Part shown: positions 45,297 through 56,399 of the stretch, piece by piece
Numbering within the stretch: the first letter of the stretch is position 1
Layout of the letters: every line of letters begins with the position of its first letter
Source: Dentipellis sp. KUC8613
Lineage: Eukaryota > Basidiomycota > Agaricomycetes > Russulales > Hericiaceae
Length of the DNA stretch: 64,000 bases
NCBI GenBank assembly: GCA_002286715.1
Contig: NSJX01000002.1
Span: 358,396 to 422,395, forward strand
Direction: 5' to 3'
Notes under the pieces: generated by a model
Told to the model about the DNA's origin: nothing
The model's input: the letters and a program-made list of their open reading frames with translations, nothing else
Databases searched by the model: none
Made by a program: the position numbers and the translations under genes

Positions 45297-47369
45297 ATGT
45301 CTTCCCCATATCAGGCATATGGTGGACCCACACAGGGCTCCAACGACCCGTACCTCTACCCTCCCCCCAACAACAAGCCTTATGAACTCAACTCCAGCTC
45401 TACGGTCAATGTCGTACAGTTGACGAAGAATGAGGATGCTGCGCGGCGGATAAGCCGCACCCCCAGTCCGACGCCCAGCGAGCAGGCGGAGCTGGATCGC
45501 GATACCCTGTTCGACTACAAGAAGCTGATGAATTGGCGCTTTTGGATACGGAAAGAGTGGATATGTGCGTTCTATGTAGTGTCTTCGTCTTCCAAGCTGT
45601 CTGGACTAATCTCTGTTTCTTCCGAACAGGGTACTATCTCGCTCTGACCGTCATTCTTGTCCTTACCGCCCTCATCACCATTTACCACACGACCATTGTA
45701 AAATGGCTTACCCCCGCTGCTAATTGGATGAAAGAGTGAGTTTTACTGTTCTTCCGGCTTCTCTCGCGTCGTCACCCATGCTCCTTCTGGTGATGGATTG
45801 ACCTCACGGACGGCCGCGCTTGGCCTTTATGCCAAGCCTTCCACGCTCGAGCCTCTTTCTCGACGTCGCCTCTATCCTCCTAGACTTCCGCGGGTTACTG
45901 ACCTCGGTCGTGTTTAGCCTCACTTGTGGATGGCTAATTCCAATCGCAATACTGTTCGTCATCTCCTTCCCTCCTGTGAGTCTTCAAGCGCTTTATTATG
46001 TGGCAGCGCCATCGCGTTTCATGCGGGCGGCTCGGAAACAGAATTATTGATGCCTCTCGCTAGCTCTTCGGTCATGAAGTTGTCGCCGTTCTTTGCGGTG
46101 TTGTCTGGGGACTGTGGATCGGCTTCGCCATCGTTGCAGCCGGCACCTTCCTTGGTGAATTGGGTACCTATTAGTGCGTATACCTATAATTATCCGCCTG
46201 GCGCTTTTCTGACATGACTTTCGGTGTTTTCAGTGCATTCAAATACTGTTGTCGCACGCGTGGCGAAAAGCTCGAGAAGAGCAATATCACCTACGCATGC
46301 CTCGCCAAGGTTGTGCGAGAAGGAGGCTTCAAGATCGTCTTCCTAGCACGTCTGAGCGCTATTCCGGGCCATTGTACGCAATTTGTCTTATGTCAACGTT
46401 TGCCGTTTCACCGACGGGACATTATTACGCTCTGACAGTCACCACCGCTATATTCTCGACATGCGGTATTGGTGTGATCACATTCTCTATCGCAGCCATC
46501 CTGTCCCTTCCGAAGCAGTTTGTCACCGTATACCTCGGTGTTCTGATCGACGGTACTGGAAGTTGTGAGTTAATGTTTGTGAACGCTTTTAGACGTGAAC
46601 TGACCTGCATCTGCAGCTGAGACCACGGGCCAGAAGATTGCGAGTGACGCGGTCGTTGCAATCACAGTCATCATCACTTTCGTGTCCATGTGGTATATCT
46701 ACCGCCAAATGGGCAAAGTCAGACACCAGGTCATCTATGAGCGCCGCAAAGCTCGGTTTGTCCTCTATTTTTATAGCATCTTTACTTGCTTGCTCATCTG
46801 TGGTCGCTATTAGTCAAGTCAAGCTTCAGGGCTCCGACCTTCCTTACGCCAGTACCACAACCTTCGGAACAACAGGAACTACCTCCTTCAACCCTCGCGG
46901 ATCCGACTCAGACATTCCCCTTACAGCACCCGGCTTCAACTCTGACCCAGAAGCTCAGCAGTTTGAGTACCAGCAATGGGACGCGAACGGCCGCGCAGTA
47001 GGCTACGCCGGAGACCCGCGACTACACGCACCGCAGCCCCAACACGCCGCAAGCGGGAGCGTCGCGGGCCTCGGCGTGCAATACCCGACAAGTCCGCGGG
47101 GCGACGGGCGGCTGCCCGTGCGTCAGCAGAGCGACGACTCGATGGAGCTATCGCAACGGACGCCCCAGGGGGTGGCGTCGCCGCCGAACCCGCTCCCCGA
47201 TCCCTTCGCAAGCGCAGACGACCACCTCCACAATCCCTACGAGGCCCAGCCGCCACCGCCGATGCCCCAGCCGCAGACGCAGCCGCAGTCTCTGTCTCAC
47301 GGCGTGCCTGCGCAGTACACGGGCGGGTCGTCGCCGCCCCCGCCGAGCTACACCAGCAGGCCGTTTTGA
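45297..47369 (+). CDS. Tvp38/TMEM64 family (DedA-like, SNARE-associated) Golgi membrane protein, 500 aa
   Basis: Eight exons: 45297-45564, 45630-45735, 45918-45975, 46064-46173, 46234-46373, 46439-46564, 46617-46755 and 46814-47369; intron two is long (182 bases), the rest 52-88. N-terminal ~85 residues are cytosolic and Pro/Ser-rich. The VTT/DedA core follows: YYLALTVILVLTALI, GWLIPIAILFVISFPP, GHEVVAVLCGVVWGLWIGFAIVAAGTFLGELGTYYAFKYCCR, then VVREGGFKIVFLARLSAIPGH with the conserved Arg-Leu-Ser-x-Ile-Pro, and FSTCGIGVITF. Tvp38 is a Golgi-vesicle membrane protein; the DedA group includes lipid scramblases. The C-terminal ~190 residues are disordered, Pro/Gln-rich (PPPPPSY). The first and last parts are specific to basidiomycetes. 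Confidence 0.85.
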
Positions 47370-47705
47370 CGCTTCGGCACGGACTAGCGATGTGGATGGG
47401 ACGGCGACGGTGACGGCGACGGGGGGGTGATGTACTTAGATAGTTGTAGCTAATGCATGTGTGCACGCGCGCTCGAGGCTGCAAGCTCGGTCTTTGTTTC
47501 TTGTGTCTCAGTTTAGTTGATGTATCTACGGTATTGTATTCGCACGGACTTGAATCTTAGTACTTTTGCACGCGGTAATATACTTATGCCAGCTCGGACG
47601 GTTGAACATGAGGCTAGCAAGACGCGTTGAAGAAGCAGAGGATGATGCACATTGTAGGTAAATAACTGCGGTGTGCTTCTTTGGTTGCTAAGGTGACAAA
47701 AAAAG
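47370..47705. other. Intergenic region between Tvp38-like gene and tRNA
   Basis: 3' flank of the Tvp38-like gene and 3' flank of the tRNA. Nothing further seen. Confidence 0.5.
47698..47704 (-). terminator. RNA polymerase III terminator of tRNA-Tyr
   Basis: Run of seven T on the minus strand, starting two bases after the discriminator base of the tRNA. Confidence 0.8.
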
Positions 47706-47791
47706 TCCTTCGAGCCGGGATCGAACCAGCGACCTCAAGATCACGTATTTCCCGTTACAGTCTCGCGCTCTTCCAACTGAGCTATCGAAGG
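47706..47791 (-). tRNA. tRNA-Tyr (GUA), with 13-base intron
   Basis: Read on the minus strand. Acceptor arm CCTTCGA pairs with TCGAAGG, discriminator A. D arm GCTC/GAGC, T arm GCTGG-TTCGATC-CCGGC, anticodon stem CGAGA/TCTTG. The anticodon GTA is at 47758-47756. Between position 37 and the 3' half of the loop sits a 13-base intron (about 47754-47742), expected for eukaryotic tRNA-Tyr. CCA is not encoded. A T7 terminator follows. Confidence 0.93.
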
Positions 47792-48073
47792 TTATCATTC
47801 TTACAACGTAATAGCACCATGTCCTGTCTTATAGGCTTTACAAGCATGAAAGCACACAACGGAACCGCCGGTAGTGCAGCCGCCCGGTGGTGAGTGTGAT
47901 ATCCGGTTACCCCGCATACCGTGACGCAGCTGCATATTTAGTGGGCGGCTGCAGACACAAATGATCTCCCTGAACCTGATTCACAACCACCTCAGGCTCT
48001 ACTTGTACCGCTACTTGACCTTCTAACTACCAATCCTCCTTGGTTTTCTAGTACTTACAGTCACACTTCGAAC

Positions 48074-49556
48074 ATGAAGGCCTTTGTAGTGACGAAGTAC
48101 GAGCATCCCTCGCAGATCCCGCTCGACGAGAATGCGCCCGAGCCCAAGGTGGGCAAGAACCAGGTGCTCGTCGACGTGCACAGCGCCGCGTGCAACTTCT
48201 TCGACGTACGTCTATCCTACTAGCTTCTACGCCGTTGCACGTGGATATTGACTGCTGCGATGTTGGTGTATACTTCCAGATCCTCTCCGCACAAGGCAAA
48301 TACCAAGCCAAGCCGCCCTTCCCCTTCGTCCTCGGCGGCGAGTTCGCGGGCACGATCTCGCAGTCGTCGCCCATCCCGCCCGGGTGCCCATTCGCGCGCG
48401 GGCAGCGCGTCTTCGGGGGCGGTGCGCTCGGCGCGTACGCGGAGCGCCTGGCGACGCCGTGGACGGCGCTGCAGCCGCTGCCGGATGCGCTGACGTTCGA
48501 TCAGGGCGCAGGCTTGTACATGACGTACCCGACGAGCTATGAGGCGCTCGTTGGGAGGGCGAAGCTGCAGCCCGGTGAGCGTGGCTGTCTTCCTGATTGT
48601 GTGGAAGTGTAACTCGTGGCTCATGACGAATTTGCACAGGCGAGTGGGTCCTCGTCCTCGCTGCTGCGGGCGGTGTTGGACTTTGTGCCGTCCAGCTGGC
48701 GAAAGGTCCGTCTCACTCATTGGTAGTGTTATCTCATCTTGCACCTGAGACATTCCCTGTAACAGCCCTTGGCGGGAAAGTCATCGCTGCATGCTCACCG
48801 TCGAAGCTCTCCGTTACAATTGAGCAAGGCGGGGCTGATTATGCAGTCGACTACACGAAGAAGGACTGGCAGAAGGAAGTCATGCAGATTACGGGCGGTA
48901 AGGGCGTGCAGGTCGTTTATGACCCTGTCGGCAAGATTCGCGGCAGGTGTTCCCACTCTGGTTCAAAGGAAGAGGGCTAGCTCATGATAATGTCTTGCGT
49001 TGTAATGCAGAGTCCCTGAAGTGCATCGCATGGGGCGGCCGTGCTATTGTCGTTGGGTTCGCGGGTGGTGAGATCGAAAAGGTGTCTGAGACATGTTCTT
49101 GTTTCTGCGGGATGTTTTCTGATGAGTTGTCGTAGATTCCTATGAATCTGGTCCTGCTCAAGAACTGCTCTCTTGTCGGCGTGTTCTGGGGTTCGTACAT
49201 CGGTACGTCTACGGCTCAAGCTGCTCATTGTGTCGCGGTACAATGGCTGATCACTCGCCCCCCGTACTCAGAGAAGAACCCCGCGCATATTCCCGAAGTT
49301 TGGAAAGCGCTACAAGAGTATGTCGTTCACAGTCCTTCATCCTTTTTATGTGTGCGCGCGCTCACACTGCTCTTACCTCAGGCTATTATCCTCGGGACGC
49401 GTCAAGCCAAGCGTATACGCCAAGACCTACACACTCGGCACTGTGGGGCAAGCCCTGTCCGACCTCGAGAACCGGAAGACATGGGGCAAAGCAGTCGTGC
49501 GCGTCAGGGACGAGCAGGGGCGGGAGGTGAAGGAGGACGTCCAGGCAAAACTGTAA
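48074..49556 (+). CDS. Quinone oxidoreductase-like MDR family enzyme, 342 aa
   Basis: Zinc-free medium-chain dehydrogenase/reductase, probably NADPH-dependent quinone or enone reductase. Eight exons: 48074-48205, 48280-48574, 48640-48705, 48766-48942, 49011-49081, 49136-49202, 49272-49317 and 49382-49556. GroES-like part: NQVLVDVHSAACNFFD, LGGEFAGTI and GALGAYAERLATP. Rossmann part: LAAAGGVGLCAVQLAK with the nucleotide motif AxxGGVG, then DYAVDYTKKDW and YDPVGKIRESLKCIAWGGRAIVVGFAGG. C-terminus TWGKAVVRVR. The fourth intron (48943-49010) uses a GC donor (G|GCAGGT), the only choice that keeps the frame and the conserved junction. Converges with the LENG1-like gene, 153 bases apart. Confidence 0.87.
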
Positions 49557-49709
49557 TTTACTGTTCGCTGTTACTTCGGAAGGATTATAATGGAACATGG
49601 TCTTGTTGTTGGATGCCTCGACGGAAAACACGAAAGAGAAATTTTTATAATACACTTCCAGGTAACGGTATAATGATACACACACGAACAAAATGACGAC
49701 GCGCCTGAA

Positions 49710-50839
49710 TCACCACCTCCCATCCCGTCTCCCCGCTCTCGCGCCCTCATCCCACCCGCGATCTCTCCACCCACCACCACCTCCCCGGTTACGTCCCCAA
49801 TCCCGCCCCCGGTGCGCCGCAGCCACGTCCTCGCGGTTGAACACATCCCCGTATCCCCCGTGCACAGTACTGGGTGTCGCCGTCACGCTGCCCTCCATCT
49901 CTCGCCGCTTGCGCTCAATCAGCGCGCGTGCGCGCGCCCGTTCTGAGGACTCGCGCGTGAGGCGCGCAGACAGGTCAGGATTGTCGGGCGTCGGTGCGGG
50001 TCTTGCTGCTGATGACGATGAAGGGCGTGGACGCGAGCTCGAGCTTGAGGGTCGGGAGTTGGCGGTTATGTGGGACGGGATGGACGCGAGCGGGTCTGCG
50101 TGCGATTTCCGTGCGAGGTCGCGACGTCTGAACGACAAAATGCGAACTTGATCAGTACGACTGTGAACATCGGACAACCATAAGAACGTACCTCCGCCCA
50201 TCTTCCTTTGCACGCTCATCCGCGGGATCATCGTCGCCCTTCCGCGAGGAATACCACGGCTTGAGATCTTTCTTCGTGGGGCCAAGCGGCACGCCTTTCT
50301 CTGCGTCTGCGGCTGCGGCTGTCTTCTTCGAGGCGCGGGTCGCTATCGCTATGGATTGCTGTGGGCAGCCATAAGTCTGTGAGGCGACGTGCACGAAAAA
50401 CGACAACGTGCCTGCTCGAGGTCTTCGAAGAGATTGATGTGTCTGTTTCCACTGGAAGAAAGCGACGACGACGTAGGTGGTGCTAGTGTAGCGACAACGC
50501 CCGCGCTCGTGCTCGCGCTGGGCTCCGACTCAGCTTCGAGTGTCGGAGTGTCTTCTACTTGGGCGGGCGCAACCTCGAGTCCGGCACGCTGCCGCAGCGC
50601 AAGCATGCGCGCCTCGGAGTCCTATTCATCAAATCATGCACGTATCAGTCTGCGTCGTCGGTTCAATGAAGGCCGGAGGAACAAGGCAGGGCGAAAGGAA
50701 GACCTACGGCTAGTAAGGCCCGGTCTGCCTCTTGGGATTCTTTTAGTCGGGCTTGTTCTTCATCGCGCTTCACGCGCGTGATGTTGTCGAGCCGGTAGGG
50801 ATGGTAGGACTTGTGGTGCGCGATGTTGAGCTTGCCCAT
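49710..50839 (-). CDS. CIR_N-domain protein, LENG1-like, 308 aa
   Basis: Exons on the minus strand: 50839-50708, 50621-50412, 50358-50192 and 50127-49710. The first 44 residues, MGKLNIAHHKSYHPY followed by NITRVKRDEEQA, form the N-terminal domain of CBF1-interacting corepressor (CIR_N), and HINLFEDLEQQ after a linker is the second hallmark of the LENG1 group, nuclear proteins associated with RNA processing. PWYSSRK follows. The C-terminal half is Ser/Arg-rich with a helical ARLTRESSERARARALIERK segment, a YGDVFNREDV motif, and ends in a Gly/Arg/Trp-rich tail. Intron two starts with GC (G|GCACGT) by frame and conservation. Exact role in basidiomycetes is unknown; a spliceosome-linked role is inference. 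Confidence 0.85.
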
Positions 50840-52378
50840 GGTGAGTGCTGTGGATTCAGAATGCGGAGGGCTGGTAAGCGCCCGCGGGATTTGGCGTCGT
50901 AACCACGTGCGCGCCCTACAAAAAATGACGGATCGTAGCGGTGCAAGCACCAGTTCCCATTCTCTTACTACATATGACGAACTTCGAAATCCTAACTTCA
51001 AAAGAGCCCAAATTCTTACGAAGAAACTGGAAGCTCCTTCCAATGCGGGCCCGGCCCTCGGCCATCGCTGCGCTCAGGCACTCGGTTTGGGCCCGCATTG
51101 AAGATTCACGAATTTATCAACATTCTCAAAGTGTGCAATGAGGAGTCGATGCTAACGACTATCTTCTGTTAAGATCTGTGAAAGAGACCTACACGTCCTC
51201 CACATTTGGCATCCGTCCAGTACATCTATCTAATACCCGCTCGCTGACACTACCCACAGAACTTCATCCAGAAAGACCACGTCACAGAACTTGAAGTGAT
51301 CGTCTTAGACATGCCCCTATCCACGCCCCCTCGACGGGGAGCCCACCAGTTACAGCTGTAGCCCGGTGGCGCCGCTTCTCTTTGGGCTTATGCTGCCCCG
51401 CGCACCGCCAGACCGCTCCGCAATGGAGTCCTTCCAGCTTGTCACTGTGCTCCTCGCGCACCTCACCCGGCACGACCCCGCATGTGGGCCACTCGGCCGC
51501 CGCATCCTCTTCCCGCCGCTGACGCCCACGCGTCGTCGGACCGTGCGCAGGCGGAGTTCATCATGCCTGCAGGCGGCGGGCTTCTTAGCGACTGGGGAGA
51601 GGGGAGGGGAGGAGGGGAAACGAAGGAGAAAGAAGAGGCGCAGACCCCAGCTGCCGTAGCTGAGGACGAAACGCCTTGTATCGCATGCCGACCTTGACAC
51701 GCTCGTCAAGTGCAGCGCACTACGCTCGGGTGCGTGACACACTTCACCCTGTTTGTTGAGCTCGTTGAATAGGGCATGACGTTCGGGATGGATGTACTCC
51801 GCGTGGGCCGTATTGGGTGCGTGCCGAAAACACACAGATTGCAGAGCTGCGCCCCTACTCGTACAGCCTGATCTATTGTACTCGAGTACTGGTACTTGTC
51901 ACGTTTGTAACCGAGGGATATCGACAATGAATACCCGATATTCTTTCTAGACTTGAGTTGTTCATGGGCCTGCCTAGAATACATCACGTGGTTTCACGTG
52001 TTAGGAGGGTCGACACAACCCATTCTAAGAGAATGGGAAAATCTCAGGCTGCTTGTTCACTTCCGTCCCTACAAGAAGCATCTGACTCTCGCTTCTCTTG
52101 CGTTCAACGTCAAAGCACGAGGTTTTACACTTGCTCGCGTCATACGTAGCTTTTGAAGCGATCATTTCTAGGTATTTTCCTTTGTAAAATGATCATCATC
52201 TTTTGCAGCACGATTTCGGACTCCCATGAGCTTCGCCCCGGTATGCTTCTCTCCTTGTCAAAACTCCCATGCGCACCCTTATAAACAACGTAACTATTGG
52301 GCGTCCGGGCACGTCAGCTATAAATATGAGTGGACGTGCACTCGCACTGTGCTCGACGGCATCACACCTCCCACTACG
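50840..52378. other. Intergenic region upstream of the LENG1-like and PBP-like genes
   Basis: Divergent promoters at both ends. A minus-strand stretch around 51700-51835 reads AEYIHPERHALFNELNKQ and may be a gene remnant with frameshifts, but I cannot identify it. A TATAAAT box at 52319-52325 precedes the next gene. Confidence 0.4.
52319..52325 (+). promoter_or_regulatory. TATA box of the PBP-like gene
   Basis: TATAAAT 54-60 bases upstream of the ATG at 52379. Confidence 0.5.
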
Positions 52379-53667
52379 ATGATCTGGGGATTGGGTGCAG
52401 CAGCACTCCTGTGCCTTGTGGGCTCAGCCAGCTGTCAGACGCTGGACCCTTTCACTGTTTCAGCGTTCACGGAGTCAGCGACGTTCTCTGTCGCTAATCA
52501 GCTTGGGTTCTTCACCGAGCAGGGTGTGAACGTTACATTCTCTCAGGTGCGGTTCTTACCTCTGGCTCTCTGGCGCGCCGATTTTATGTCTTGCACAGAT
52601 CCCCAATTCTACTTTCGGCTATGCCAACCTTCTCGATGGCGGAGTAGACTTGGTCATCGGGACCGCCGACAACCCAGTCAACCTGCGATTCAACAACAAT
52701 TCCGCGCTCTCGATAATTGGCCAACTTGACCTCGGGCCTGACATCGTCATCGCAGGCATCCCTAGCATTACGGACATCCCCTCCTTGAAGGGCAAGGCGT
52801 TGATGGTCGACTCGCCTGTGTCCGGATATGCGTACGTCTTGAAGGTCGTTCACCAGGATCTCGGGAGTTGAAATGGCGGGGTCTAGATTTATTCTGCGTG
52901 AAGTCTTGTCACTGTTTGGCTTACAGCTGAACACGGATTATACATTCCAGGTAACAACCTCGGTTGACCGTCCCTTCGGAAGTTCAGTAGGTTTTTCTAG
53001 GTCATTGGCGCGACTCCTACGCGATTCGAAAACCTGATCAACCAATCACTGCCAGATGGCACTCCCACCTTCGGGACCATCTTGACTTACCCATTTAGTA
53101 CGCGTCGAGGCCTCTGACAATCTCCTTCTGTCATCACTCACAATGCACGCAGCGGTCCAGGGCTCAGCGCTATCCCCACCCCTGCCCATCCTTGCCCGCG
53201 TCAGCGACTTCATCGCGCCCTTCTTCTCCAGCTCCTTCGCCATACGCACCGATTCCGCGAACTCCTCCGCCTCCACCCCTCTCGTCCGCACCGTCTCAGC
53301 CCTGCTCGCCGCCAATCAGTTCCTCGCAGACCCTGCAAACCAGGACTGCTCGACGCTCGCCATCGCCGCTGAACTCGGCCTGCCGCAGGATCTCGCCGCG
53401 CTTGAGTACGCCTCTGCGATCAATCCGGTCTCCGGCGAAATCAGCCAGGCGAATTTCACCGTGAACAGACAGGGTCTGTTGAATGTCATCACGACGAGGA
53501 TGCTCAGTGGTGGCTTTGCTGGGGCCGGACCAGGATTTGACTTTGCGGATGCTATCGTGCCGGGAGATGGGAAGCTTATTGATTATAGGGTCAGAGATGC
53601 TGCTGTGGAGATATTGAAGCCCAGAGAAAGTGGGAGTCCTTGTAATGTCGGAGTAGGATCTGTGTAG
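52379..53667 (+). CDS. Secreted periplasmic-binding-protein-like protein (SsuA/THI5-like fold), 349 aa
   Basis: Five exons: 52379-52546, 52599-52844, 52927-52950, 53001-53097 and 53153-53667. Starts with a clear signal peptide (GLGAAALLCLVGSASCQ, cleavage near residue 20). The mature part has the layout of type II periplasmic binding proteins of the NMT1/THI5/SsuA group: FTVSAFTESATFSVANQLGFFTEQGVNVTFSQ-type opening, GGVDLVIGTADN, LKGKALMVDSP and GYAYVLK, followed by two helices with DFIAPFFSS. Exon three is only 24 bases. Known fungal THI5 proteins act in the cytosol in thiamine synthesis, whereas this one appears exported, with no conserved HMP active site seen. Its role, perhaps binding a small molecule outside the cell, is inference. 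Confidence 0.75.
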
Positions 53668-54179
53668 TTGATCATATGATGTACTACTGTTGAGTAGCAC
53701 CAGTCCAGTGACGATTGTAAAGAAATACGTGTAGACTACCGTTGCAGACACCCAGTAGTTCACTGTGCATGTGCGTCTACATGTTCTCCATCGCCATGAG
53801 GTTCGGCGCCTGTTTTGCTTCGCTACACGGGCGACACTCGGAGATGTGAGCGCCGCTTAGGACAGCATCGAGCTGAACGGAAAATAGCAATTTCCTAGAA
53901 AAATTATGTTCTCGTACCAAACCTACCTCTATACTTGTTATTGCTTCCCAGCATCGTGTTACCGAATATTGCGAAGCATGTGTGGTCGTGGATGCGACGA
54001 GGAACTTGGAAGAGTGGAGGATTGGAGTCACGAGGTCAGGACACGTCACGCGAGAAGGAGGAGAAACGCCGAGGAATTGGCAACGCACAGCGCTCTGCAT
54101 CTTGACACGTCGCCTACCCGGGGCCCTATATCTCTTTCATCTCCTCCACGACCGCTGCTGCACTCGCTGGCAGTCAAGC
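53668..54179. other. Intergenic region between PBP-like and Erv41 genes
   Basis: No gene; 5' flank of the Erv41 gene is CT-rich from 54120. Confidence 0.45.
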
Positions 54180-55872
54180 ATGTCGGCGTCACCCACCAGC
54201 GAGGACTCGCTGCTCGACAAGCTTGACGCGATTGCCCCAGCACCGCTGAACACCTTCGACGCATTCCCGAAGCTCCCGGCCTCGTACAAGTCTCGCTCGG
54301 AGTCGCGCGGTTTCTTCACCCTCTTTGTTGGCCTTCTTGCGCTTCTGCTTGTACTCAATGATATTGGAGAGTTCGTGTGGGGATGGCCGGACTATGAGTT
54401 CTCGATAGACAAGGACCAGAATAGCTATTTGACGGTCAATGTGGATATGGTAGTCAACATGCCGTGTCGATGTGAGTGGTTGCACCTTAACAAACCGTAC
54501 TGTGTACTAAGCTATCGACGTGCAGACTTGAGTGTCGATCTTCGGGACGTAGTAGGGGACAGGTTGTTCCTCAGCAAGGGTTTCCGCCGGGACGGGGTAA
54601 GCACACTATTTAATTATTGTTATGCGTATTACTCACGCCTCGTAGACTCTGTTCGACATTGGTCAAGCAACTTCACTCAAGTACGATCCTATTTGAACTT
54701 GAATTTATGACATCTAATGCTTTGTTAGGGAACATGCAGCTGCACTGTCCGCACGTCAGGCTGTTTCTCAGTCTCGGAAATCACGAGGGTTATTTTCCTT
54801 CTGGCGAAGCACGGACACCTACAAGCCGACCTACAACCACAAGCCAGACGGGAGTGCCTGCAGAATCTTCGGCTCTTTGGACGTGAAGAAGGTTACCGCG
54901 AACCTTCACATCACAACCCTCGGCCACGGGTACGCAAGCCATGTTCACGTCCCGCACGACTTGATGAACATGTCGCACGTCATCACCGAATTCTCGTTCG
55001 GCCCCTACTTCCCCGAAATCACCCAACCGCTCGACAACTCCTTCGAGATCACGCAGGATCCCTTCGTCGCGTACCAGTACTTCCTCCGCGTCGTGCCCAC
55101 CACCTACGTCCCGCCGCACACGTCGCCCGAAAAGGGACTCCTCACAAACCAGTACAGCGTGACCCATTACACACGCGTTCTGGAGCACAACCGTGGCACG
55201 CCGGGCATCTTCTTCAAATTCGACGTCGAGCCCATCCGCTTGATCGTGTGGCAGCGCACCACCACCCTCGTGGCCCTCTTCATTCGCTGCGTCGGCGTCA
55301 TCGGCGGTATCTTCGTCTGTGCTTCATGGGCCGTGCGCGTCTCATCAAAAGCATTCTCCACCATTGTTCCCGACGAGGACGACCTCGAGCCTCCTGCATC
55401 CGCAAACTCCACCGGCCTCCGCAGTAAATGGGTTGGCGGGCACCTGCGCAGCAGACCATCGGGCTCGGGCAAGGTCCTCCGGCAGGGCAACAGCTGGGTC
55501 GTGGAGGGCGGAAGCCCCTACACTAGCTACGCCGGCACCCCAACGAGCGCCGCACCGCCATACTCTCCCTATTCACCATTCTCGGCCACGCATTCGAGAT
55601 CAAACTCCGGCGCCGTGCCGCCGCCGCCGATGTCGGCGCGCTCTGTGTCGGGAGGGTCGACGGGCGCAGGGTTGGGCGTTGGAGTCTCGTCGCCGGGACC
55701 TGGCACGGGCACGTTCCCGAGTGGGGCGTCATTAGGTTCGCCTTTCCTAGGTCCTAATAGCCCTGCGGCCACACCATCGTTTGCGCATTTCCCGCCGACG
55801 CCTGGAAGGGCCACTTTCCCTCTTCCTGGGCCGCCAAAGTCGCCTGTGAGGCCGGAGAAGAAGGATGATTAG
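54180..55872 (+). CDS. ERV41: ER-Golgi transport protein Erv41/ERGIC2 homologue, 513 aa
   Basis: Component of the Erv41-Erv46 receptor that retrieves ER proteins in COPI vesicles. Four exons: 54180-54471, 54526-54596, 54646-54680 and 54729-55872, introns 48-54 bases. N-terminal cytosolic part APLNTFDAFPKLPASYKSRS, first transmembrane helix about 44-62 (GFFTLFVGLLALLLVLN), then luminal domain with YLTVNVDMVVNMPC, LSVDLRDVVGD, CRIFGSLDVKKVTANLHI, and LMNMSHVITEFSFGPYFPEI. Second helix VALFIRCVGVIGGIFVCASWAV with the conserved FFKFDVEPIR in front. A Ser/Pro/Gly-rich cytosolic tail of about 150 residues follows, longer than in yeast. It contains a HDLMN motif typical of ERGIC2. Confident family call. 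Confidence 0.9.
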
Positions 55873-56399
55873 TTTGTGTTGATGTTGCGAATTGGTAGGC
55901 GGTATAAGCATCTGGTGTGTAGGTGGAAGTCGAGGGGGACATCGTGGTGGACTGGCCTGCAGTCAGGCGTAGGCGCGGGGAAGTGCTACGTATACGTATC
56001 CGGTCAGCATTATTTATCGACGTCTGTATCAAAGGTCGGGTGTAGCCGCCATTAAGGCTTGCCGTCTGCCCCTTGGCCTGTATTTGAGCTTCATTCAATC
56101 AGATGGTTTGCGTGTACATTTTTATTTGTGATGCGACTCGTTCAGCCCTGGGCGATCTACCGTGAGTGGGCATGTCGGGCTTCGTCAAAGTTATTGTATG
56201 ACCGACAACTTGACAATTGACACTTGACAGAGGAGGACACATCCGAAAACACGGTCTCTACATTTTTGAAATACGGTAAACAGCAACAAGGTCCATAAAT
56301 ACTGTCCGTGGATAAATTAAACACCGGCATGGGTTGACAGTAAAACAAAATGAGTGGTCGGTTCAACAGAATAAATAGAGAATCGGATTGAGACCGGTA
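55873..56399. other. 3' regions of convergent Erv41 and P450 genes
   Basis: No gene. Frames here are short and unsupported. Confidence 0.5.

Noticed and set aside
46936..47484. Arg/Ala-rich antisense frame
   Set aside because: Shadow of the Pro/Gln-rich tail of the Tvp38-like gene.
51350..51835. Minus-strand frame of 161 residues
   Set aside because: A short part looks coding (AEYIHPERHALFNEL) but the rest is low-complexity; not identifiable.
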